From Basidiobolus meristosporus CBS 931.73 (Eukaryota; Basidiobolomycota; Basidiobolomycetes; Basidiobolales; Basidiobolaceae): a DNA stretch of 64,000 bases. Of the stretch, positions 57,139-64,000 are shown piece by piece. The stretch is from the NCBI GenBank assembly GCA_002104905.1, contig MCFE01000384.1, forward strand, positions 1 to 64,000. The letters run 5' to 3'. Both the position numbers and the translations under genes were made by a program. How positions within the stretch are numbered: position 1 is the first letter of the stretch; each line of letters starts with the position of its first letter. The notes below the pieces were generated by a model. It was not told the origin of the DNA, searched no databases, and saw only the letters and a program-made list of their open reading frames with translations.

Positions 57139-57767
57139 GTTTATTCGAAGTGAACAATGGTGGAGGTAGTGTGTAAAACGAGCGCAAGTCCCGACGGAAG
57201 CAGAGGGGCACCAGATAACGTCAACCTGGTTAGGTAAACAATTTTTTTTTCTTTCGCGTTAATTTGGGATCCATTGAAAATGGCCCGAAGATTTTTTTCG
57301 GTTTATGAAAATTTTCCGCCACTCAGCGCCAGAACAGCCAACAAATTTTTGGATGCTCTCTTTTTTTCTTGATTCCCCTCCTCGCTCGCCCGGAATCCGT
57401 CCACTCTTGACATCGGTTTGGGTCGTGGGTCTGAGTGATCGTCATTTGGTTCCAGCTAACGTGATCCTCTACAAGCAGTGATTTTGGTGAATGCTAATCA
57501 ATACCTAATCTGGGTTTGTTGGTTTGGTTTATCTTGGTGACGGTCTCGTGATCATCCTAGGGTTAGGGCTCAGGCGGCAATCTAGAGGTGGCCCCAAATA
57601 TTTGAGGGTCTACATTGAGTATGATGAATATGATGTCGTAAGCAATCTTTACCTACACAAAGTAGAGGAAAACTAGAGTGAATAAAAGTTCCAAGTCTTT
57701 TGTGCGTGTGTAAAGGATATTATTTTGGTTACTTTAATATTTCACCTTACAACAACCCCAAGAAGAT
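57139..57767. other. Divergent promoter, SRP40 / PSMA3
   Basis: About 630 bp. Poly-T runs (57241-57250, 57290-57300, 57360-57369) and TGAAAATTTTCC at 57306, similar to the RRPE motif of ribosome-biogenesis promoters, lie on the SRP40 side. I see no proteasome-type PACE box. No gene. Confidence 0.5.
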
Positions 57768-58953
57768 ATGACCTCCATCGGCACTGGTGTAGGTGGCCCT
57801 TCGGTTACTTCGCTCTTTTCGCATGCTAACCAGCTGTTTGCCTCCCACGATAGTACGATTTATCCGTTAGTACATACTCCCCTGACGGCCGTGTCTTCCA
57901 AGTAGAATATGCTGGGAAGGCGGTCGATAACAGCGGGTACGTATCTCCACCATCTTCTCTCTAAGTTCTGAAGTAACCCATGTTTTCTCTAGCACCGCTA
58001 TCGGTTTGCGTGTTAAGGATGGCGTGGTGTTTGCGGTCGAAAAAATCGTACAGTCCAAACTTCTGGTCCCCGGCTCTAACAAGCGTATCCAAACTGTCGA
58101 TAGACACATCGGTGTGGTAAGCTTTGGATTTGCCTTCTATTTTCTGCCGGATTCTATGTGACCAAAGTTCTCTAGGCCACCGCTGGTCTGATTGCTGATG
58201 CTAGACACGTCGTTAACAGAGCAAGAGAAGAGGCTCAAAGTTATCGTGACAATTACAGCATCCCTATTCCCGGAAAGGTCTGGCTGGACTTTCTAGCTCT
58301 TGGTTTCCTTCACTTGACTAATCTCTCTTGTTTCCTCAGATGATTGCCGATCGTGTTGGCTTGTACGTCCAAGCATATACCCTTTATTCAAGCGTTAGAC
58401 CATTCGGCTGTAGTGCTATTGTTGGTCTTATTGACCAGGAAGGACCACAGCTATATATGATTGAGCCTTCTGGCGTGTACTGGGTAAGGTTCTTCTCCGC
58501 ACACATGCTTATACAAGTGTACAAACAAGCTAACCATCCTCAAGGGTTACCACGGTTGTGCCATTGGTAAAGGCAAGCAAGTAGCCAAAACAGAGATTGA
58601 AAAGCTCAACTTGTCTGAGATGACTGTTCGTGAAGCAGTCAAGGAGGCAGCCAGAATGTAATGTATTTTCATGAATTGGAAGTGAAGGGAATGTTGGTAG
58701 CTGAATTTCTACTCTCTTCTAGTATCTACACTGCTCATGATGAGGCCAAGGATAAAGACTTCGAGTTGGAGCTCTCATGGGTTTCAAATGAGACCCAGGG
58801 TAAACATCAGTTTGTTCCCAAAGATGTGATTGAAGAGGCTGAGAGATTCGCCAAGGTAATTCGATCCCTAATCGACATTCCTTCCTTCTCGACCCGCTCT
58901 AACCTGTTATTCCCATTCAGGAATCTCTGAACGAGGATATGGAGGAAGATTAA
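57768..58953 (+). CDS. PSMA3: 20S proteasome subunit alpha-7 (PSMA3/Pre10)
   Basis: Eight exons, about 255 aa. A ring subunit without peptidase activity. The first exon is 21 nt (MTSIGTG) and leads into [20 protein letters not shown], the proteasome alpha signature. Next come [80 protein letters not shown] and [40 protein letters not shown] and [20 protein letters not shown], then [15 protein letters not shown], identify PSMA3 rather than other alpha subunits. The C-terminus is short and acidic (EDMEED), the usual position of CK2 sites. Confidence 0.95.
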
Positions 58954-59273
58954 ATCCGCTTCAGCAAATTTGACTGTATTATTAACATACCTAAGTGCGT
59001 TTATATTGGTGAAATAAACAAAGCAGAGCATTAGCCATGGTCGTTCTACATCAATCTTTCCATAATAAATTCTCGGCTGGATTCAGTTGAATTTTTCACT
59101 TGAACGTTCGCTTGATTTGACGTTTATGCAAGGAGGAAACATGTAGCTGCAATGAGTCTTTTGGTTTCAGCTGTCGCTTCCTTTTGTGAAGGCCGCCAAA
59201 CATGAATGATTCAAGCTGCTTTTCTTGACGGTATTGCAAAGGAGCGAGGGTATTGTTGGGAACCCGGTTGGTA
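58954..59273. other. Intergenic left of the inverted repeat
   Basis: 320 bp, 3' flank of PSMA3 with AATAAACAAAG at ~59012 as a possible poly(A) signal. Nothing else seen. Confidence 0.5.
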
Positions 59274-59500
59274 GAGCAAAAATAAAGCTACTTGAATATG
59301 ATCATGGACCCGGAAGTCAGCATATTGCTTGGTTGCCGAACAGGAGAATATTTCTCAGCTACATCTAGCTAAAAGGCGTGCCAATTTCCGTCCAATATTC
59401 TTGACATTCCAACTCTGAGCATAAAATGATATTGTAATTGAGACAGGTGATAAAAATTACAAGATAAGGATTTTCTTAGGAGGTGGGTTGACATGAAAGC

Positions 59501-59572
59501 GGCTCAATGGTCTAGTAGTATGATTCCTCGTTCGGGTCGAGGAGGTCCCGGGTTCAATTCCCGGTTGAGCCC
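59501..59572 (+). tRNA. tRNA-Pro(CGG)
   Basis: 72 nt, no intron. Acceptor GGCTCAA pairs with TTGAGCC and is followed by discriminator C. Anticodon stem CCTCG/CGAGG carries loop TTCGGGT, anticodon CGG. The T arm is GGG-type with TTCAATT loop. The A and B boxes are intact. Confidence 0.92.
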
Positions 59573-59652
59573 TTCTTTTCTCACACCTTTTGCAGCTGGT
59601 TCATTTTGCTGATTGGCAAGGGTTCGGATACTGAGAAAAATAAAAAAGAAAG

Positions 59653-59725
59653 CGACCCAGGTGGGGGTCGAACCCACGACTTTCTCCTCCGGAGGGAGAC
59701 ACTCTTTCCACTGAGCTACAGGGCC
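59653..59725 (-). tRNA. tRNA-Arg(CCG)
   Basis: 73 nt, no intron. D arm GCTC/GAGT, anticodon stem TCTCC/GGAGA with loop CTCCGGA (anticodon CCG), T arm GTGGG/CCCAC with TTCGACC loop. The acceptor has six of seven pairs, with one U-U mismatch at pair 6-67, also present in the copy at 60553. Confidence 0.9.
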
Positions 59726-59730
59726 ATTTA

Positions 59731-60547
59731 CGAAACTTTTGCACTTCTTGCCTTCTACAGAGCTATATTGTTGTATCCGATTAGCTAGAAAATGGACTAG
59801 AGTGCTTAGTTTGATATCTCTCTGTGATGCCTAAAGTAGAAAATTCGATTTTCAAACCAGAGTACTGCTCATAACTTGACTGGAAAGACGCTTAGCCTAG
59901 AATGCTTATAAGGCTTTTTATAACTATCCTATGAGAAACTTTGGTCATTAACATATATGGGTACTTTAAAGGTGTTATCATTCTGCTGGATTCTCTTATG
60001 CCATTGTAGTAACAACTTTCTGTCATGGACATGTTTACATAGGTAATGATGGTTTGCACATTGGTATTCCGCTACGATGTCTCTGGTATGAGTTAATCAC
60101 ATTGACTGTTAGAGCTGGGTGTGAAATGTTTCAATAACTAATCATTCTTCCAGCGATTATACTTGGTCCAAATCTACATTGGTAATGAATGTAACCATCT
60201 GCTGGAAAGCAAGTGAAAACCAATCTGGTTTCATTGAGTCTAAAAATGCTTACCATCTCCATTGGCAAGCTTAAATTTTGTAGGGTACAAGTGCTACCTT
60301 CGAAGAAGAGTCTTCCTTGAAAAGTGAGCCTTGTTTGTCTCCATCCTCCAATCAGGATAACTGCATTAAAAGGTAAGCTTGGCATTGTAGGTGATGATTA
60401 ATGATACACTCAAATCAGACAGATCTAAACTGGCAAGAAAGCGGAATAACAGGAATCAAATGTTAAGAGTCAACTACAACATTCTAATGCACACAATGTA
60501 CAACACATCTACTAACTACGTGTAAAGCAAAAAATGAAACTTTTCCA
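59731..60547. other. Spacer of the tRNA inverted repeat
   Basis: About 817 bp of unique A/T-rich DNA. An 84-codon minus frame (60131-60385) has no recognisable similarity and no splice context. No tRNA and no palindrome of its own. Confidence 0.5.
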
Positions 60548-60552
60548 TAAAT

Positions 60553-60625
60553 GGCCCTGTAGCTCAGTGGAAAGAGTGTCTCCCTCCGGAGGAGAAAGTC
60601 GTGGGTTCGACCCCCACCTGGGTCG
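60553..60625 (+). tRNA. tRNA-Arg(CCG), second copy
   Basis: Same sequence as the tRNA at 59653-59725, in the other arm of the inverted repeat; structure and the U-U acceptor mismatch are identical. Confidence 0.9.
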
Positions 60626-60704
60626 CTTTCTTTTTATTTTTCTCAGTATCCGATCCTTTTCAATCAGCAAAAATGAACCATCTGCAAAAGGTGTGAGAAA
60701 AGAA

Positions 60705-60776
60705 GGGCTCAACCGGGAATTGAACCCGGGACCTCCTCGACCCGAACGAGGAATCATACTACTAGACCATTGAGCC
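60705..60776 (-). tRNA. tRNA-Pro(CGG), second copy
   Basis: Same sequence as the tRNA at 59501-59572, in the other arm. Acceptor, D, anticodon and T arms are intact. Confidence 0.92.
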
Positions 60777-61003
60777 GCTTTCATGTGAACCTACCTCCTA
60801 AGAAAATCCTTATCTTGTAATGTTTATCACCTGTCTCAATTACAATATCATTTTATGCTCAGAGTTGGAATGTCAGGAATATTGGACGGAAATTGGCACG
60901 CCTTTTAGCTAGATGTAGCTGAGAAATATTCTCCTGTTCGGCAACCAAGCAATATGCTGACTTCCGGGTCCATGATCATATTCAAATAGCTTTATTTTTG
61001 CTC

Positions 61004-61694
61004 AACCAAACCAGTTCCTAACTACATTCCGTTTCCCTTGCAGCGCCATCAGGAAAATTTTCCTGCTTTGCGGCCTTGAGATAGCACTCATAAGTTAGAT
61101 GGATATGGAACAAGGTTCACTTCCCCCTCACAGCCTGGATTACCTGTAGCGACTCTGACGAGGTGCCCAGGCACTGAAAATATACTAATCGGGAATCCTG
61201 CACGTAGATTTGGTATTTAGTTAGCGAAACCACTTATCCGGTCGATGCTGTCACTTACGAGCGTAAGGGTATGGTCTGGTTGATACACAAGTAAAGACAA
61301 AGCAAAGGCGAGTAACCAAGTAGGGCCACTGTCAAGTAAGAAAATAAGGAGATTTGAGACAGCAGGGCGAAACTGAGTATACTCACTATAGCTTATAAAT
61401 ATCTATCAAACAACTTGGGAAAACCACAGAGTTAATCCATGACAACAATATGGATTAGAACATACCTCCCCAGATATAAGGTCACTTCTTAAAACCTAAA
61501 GGCTTCTCAATAGCCGGTCTATCTACGAGTTTCGAGTGATACTCTTTTAATTGCGAAATAGAACTGTTGCTGTGCTCAAGGTTCAATCCACTACAAATCA
61601 CACAGAACGCGGAAAAAAAAGGAAGATGAGCAACTCACAAGACATATTATTTATTATATTGAAATGGGAAAAGCAAATCAACGTAGAGAATGCT
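61004..61694. other. Intergenic
   Basis: About 690 bp between the inverted repeat and the 3' end of PSMB4. No supported gene; the 127-codon frame at 61551-61934 overlaps PSMB4 antisense. Confidence 0.5.
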
Positions 61695-62744
61695 TTAATT
61701 TTGGGAACCATAGCCACGAATACTTTCGGCAAAGCTCCATTCTGTGGGCAAAGTATAAGGCTCAGTGATTTCAACCCCTTCAGCCGTAACCTTAGCGCGT
61801 TGGAACTTGTTAAGGGAGCGGGCATCACGATAGTACAGCACGCGCATGCAATCATCAAGGATTTTGATAGCTTCCTCCTCGGTCAATGTCTCCTCATTTC
61901 CTTCGACGGCTTTACGAAGGATTGGTTGTGCTAAATAGGCGCCAAATCCAGTTGCAATGGTGCTGGATTGATAGGTTGTTCCTTGAAGGTCAACAAAGCC
62001 CAAGAATCTTCGTATGGAGTAAGTAAATTATACGTTGCAGCGAGTAGAAGCTAGTAAATACTGCACATACCCTTTTCCATCATGGAATCCACCAACGATG
62101 TAAGCATTCCAAAGAGGGTTCATCTTACTACGACGAGCATACATAACCTGACTCAGGTATTCATAAATGTGTGGTGTACCAAGAACATGACCATCATCCA
62201 TGTAATACTCCTTGATCCTATATAGTCCGAATGTCAAGCTGGTTAAAACACATCTCAAGATGATCTTGATGTTTTTAAACTGACATTAATTTTTCTAGCA
62301 GATGCTTGGTATACTGGTAATCCGAAATGTCACCACCAGCACCAAGGACGGTATAATCACCAACTGAGGAAAGACGCTCAACATCGCGGAAACGAGCCAA
62401 ACTTCCATACGATGCTATATTGTACAACTATTGGTCACCATTGCAACAAGAAGCTGAATAGGGAAGAATAAGTAACATACCAAGGCAATCGGCAGACATC
62501 ATAATTCCATCCTTATATTTAATAGCCAAGATCGAGGTACCAGTAACAATGGGCTGTCTACAAGGGAGTGGAATCTGTTAACATAGAATACTCTGTGGGC
62601 TACTGCAGATTATGCTTACTGGGTACGGGTGACGGGTCCATGTGCAGCAGTAGGGTGACTTTTATAGAGGGGATAAGAGTTGAAGTTATCGGCAGAAGCG
62701 GTATCTTGACGAGGTCTGCCCCAGTGTAAAGGAAAATGCTCCAT
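61695..62744 (-). CDS. PSMB4: 20S proteasome subunit beta-7 (PSMB4/Pre4)
   Basis: Five or more exons. A non-catalytic beta subunit whose C-terminal arm embraces the neighbouring ring. N-terminus MEHFPLHWGRPRQDTASADN and YPLYKSHPTAAHGPVTRTQQ include the short propeptide. PIVTGTSILAIKYKDGIMMS (lacking the catalytic Thr-1 chemistry of active subunits), SYGSLARFRDVERLSSVGDY, YQYTKHLLEKL, HVLGTPHIYEYLSQVMYARR, MNPLWNAYIVGGFHDGKG and FLGFVDLQGTTYQSSTIATG follow. The C-terminus FRARVT/QRAKVTAEGVEITEPYTL extends as in Pre4. I chose the start at 62744; an upstream Met at 62855 would add 37 residues without family support. Confidence 0.93.
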
Positions 62745-63507
62745 ATTTAGATTTGTTCGAATGTAAGATTGTGTTGAACAAAGGTCTCTCTCAGAGGTAT
62801 TAGAAGCGGTAATGGTATTTTCCTGTTGACAATTACGCAACATGGAATTTTTCAAATCTGAATATACGTCATTCCCTTGGATTTAATCAAACTCTGCAGA
62901 ACCCCATTTAATCTAAGCCGCATCGAATGTACTTTGATTTGGATTTATTCAGTGGCAACTCCGCCGTAGATTTTGCATTGAATTTGGATTTAGATGAGCA
63001 AGATCAGCCTCAACAAACGTGCTCGATATCGAGGGTTTGGAGGTAGCATTTGGGCTGAATCTGCTGCGGGAATGTAGTTCTCTTGGCAGCTTTTGATTTA
63101 TAAGAAAGCGGGAGTAAACTTATTTCCGCAGAGGTCATGCATTGCTGCATCATCATACTTGGCTGATTTACTGAAAATCACTCACGATCCACCCCAGCTC
63201 TCGTGGCTGATTCCAAATAGTTAGTTTGCTGAGAACGCAGGGGACTAGTGCTCCTATTATCAAGCTAAGAGCTATGGGTGGTACCACTTTGGATTTTCAT
63301 TCAACACCAATAATTCTTTGTATTTGTCCAACATGTGAACATATATATTAACGTATAAGATTGCATTATCTCCCAAATTAGTAAATTGTGTCCCATTATT
63401 GCTAGCAATTCAGTACTGTTTCTGTGGCCAACCAAATCAACCTTAAATAGACCTCGATGCTTCAAATGCGCTTCTCTCAACTCTAATATCTCTTTCTATC
63501 CTGCACC
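62745..63507. other. Divergent promoter, PSMB4 / SVF1
   Basis: About 760 bp between two outward-reading genes. No gene and no recognised regulatory motif. Confidence 0.5.
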
Positions 63508-64000
63508 ATGTCTTCTGGTAAGTTTGACTACGAAGCACCAGGAAAGCGCTGAAATGTCTAACTCGTAACTCGTAACTCTCAGCTCTCTATCTCGCTTGTG
63601 ATATCGCAAAGGAAAAGGGTCTCCCTTTAGCCAGTAGGCTCACTACCGAGGATTTCAAGTGGACTCTGGCTTCAGGGTCAGCAACTGAGACAGTCACTTA
63701 CTACATTCACCTCAAAGATGGAGGGCTCTTGTTTGTCCAACTTGCACACTCGAATATTGGGTAACTTTTGTTTCCAGGGTATTTCTTGCTACTTCAGTGT
63801 AAACTGACCAACACGTTTGTTCAGCTTATCCCCCACAATCCAAACCTCCGCTCGATATGTCAGTGGCGATATCCACAAATTCGAAACCGCCAATCACTCC
63901 TCACGTTCCTTCAAGCTCAGTGCCGATAGACTTTCAGTGAACCTTGACGGAATGTCAATCCAGCATGGCAAGGGTAACGAGATGACGGTCGAGTTGTCAC
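63508..64000 (+). CDS. SVF1: SVF1-like survival factor, 5' part
   Basis: Three exons visible (63508-63517, 63593-63760, 63825 onward), cut by the window end. The first coding exon is 10 nt (ATGTCTTCTG). The protein begins MSSALYLACDIAKEKGLPLA, then DFKWTLASGSATETVTYYIH, GGLLFVQLAHSNIGLSPTIQ, ARYVSGDIHKFETANHSSRS and FKLSADRLSVNLDGMSIQHG. That is the Svf1 two-lipocalin family (WxLxSG...QTFY...HSN). In yeast Svf1 promotes survival under oxidative stress and carries ceramide out of the ER. The N-terminus is shorter than in yeast, and the amphipathic helix used for Golgi targeting is not obvious. Only about 110 residues are visible. Confidence 0.85.

Larger units (their letters stand above)
59274..61003. 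repeat. Inverted repeat with tRNA pair in each arm
   Basis: Arms at about 59274-59730 and 60548-61003 are reverse complements of roughly 457 bp at about 95% identity by eye, separated by an ~817-bp spacer. Each arm holds one tRNA-Pro(CGG) and one tRNA-Arg(CCG), converging on each other. Outside the tRNAs the match continues through GAGCAAAAATAAAGCT at the outer edge. Differences between arms lie mostly between the two tRNAs and in the acceptor flank. Such a palindrome can extrude a cruciform or be a product of an inverted duplication. Confidence 0.85.

Overview
This window reads as nuclear DNA of an early-diverging, intron-rich filamentous fungus. The gene set is eukaryotic throughout: SSF1, RPS2, two 20S proteasome subunits, MON2, ALG13, NOPP140/SRP40, MFAP1, and ERV1. 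Introns are short (about 40-110 nt, GT...AG), and gene density is about one gene per 1.7 kb. A Grainyhead/CP2 factor, an LDB-type cofactor, small Kex2-processed chitin deacetylases and two paralogous nuclear-type proteins of a fungal domain family point to a zoopagomycete or mucoromycete grade organism. A Basidiobolus-like fungus is a guess I cannot test here.

Layout. 1-4.6 kb is a graveyard of retrotransposon pieces: repeats resembling LTR ends, a decayed Ty1/copia element on the minus strand with a 364-bp 5' LTR and a copia-type internal-tRNA primer site, and the 3' end of a second copia element on the plus strand. 4.6-9.2 kb is gene-poor, with two small secreted orphan proteins and a broken glutathione S-transferase. 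From 9.2 kb on the window is ordinary gene-dense euchromatin: sugar transporter, GH47 mannosidase, MON2, DUF8032-like protein A, LDB-like cofactor, NAPE-PLD-like hydrolase, HMG-CoA lyase, ALG13, two tail-to-tail chitin deacetylases, quinone oxidoreductase, SSF1, RPS2, PEX11-like, an unknown disordered protein, an RCC1-repeat mitochondrial protein, a small acidic protein, CP2 transcription factor, a 90-aa orphan, a superoxide-dismutase-fold mitoribosomal protein, DUF8032-like protein B, MFAP1, ERV1, IPP1, SRP40, PSMA3, a tRNA inverted repeat, PSMB4 and the 5' part of SVF1.

Functional themes. Two genes serve N-glycan or secretory processing (GH47, ALG13) and MON2 serves Golgi/endosome traffic. 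Four serve ribosome biogenesis or translation (SSF1, RPS2, SRP40, tRNAs). Several products are predicted mitochondrial (NAPE-PLD-like, HMGCL, RCC1-like, SOD-fold mitoribosomal protein, ERV1). There is no operon-like organisation; most neighbours share divergent promoters or convergent ends.

Most striking observations: a ~457-bp inverted repeat in which each arm carries a convergent tRNA-Pro(CGG)/tRNA-Arg(CCG) pair; a 9-nt internal exon in the GH47 gene; a one-base frameshift in an otherwise intact 17-exon MON2; tail-to-tail chitin deacetylase paralogues; and two divergent copies of a duplicated-domain protein family. I re-derived exon structures by hand by requiring frame continuity and family similarity; splice sites not stated explicitly are approximate.
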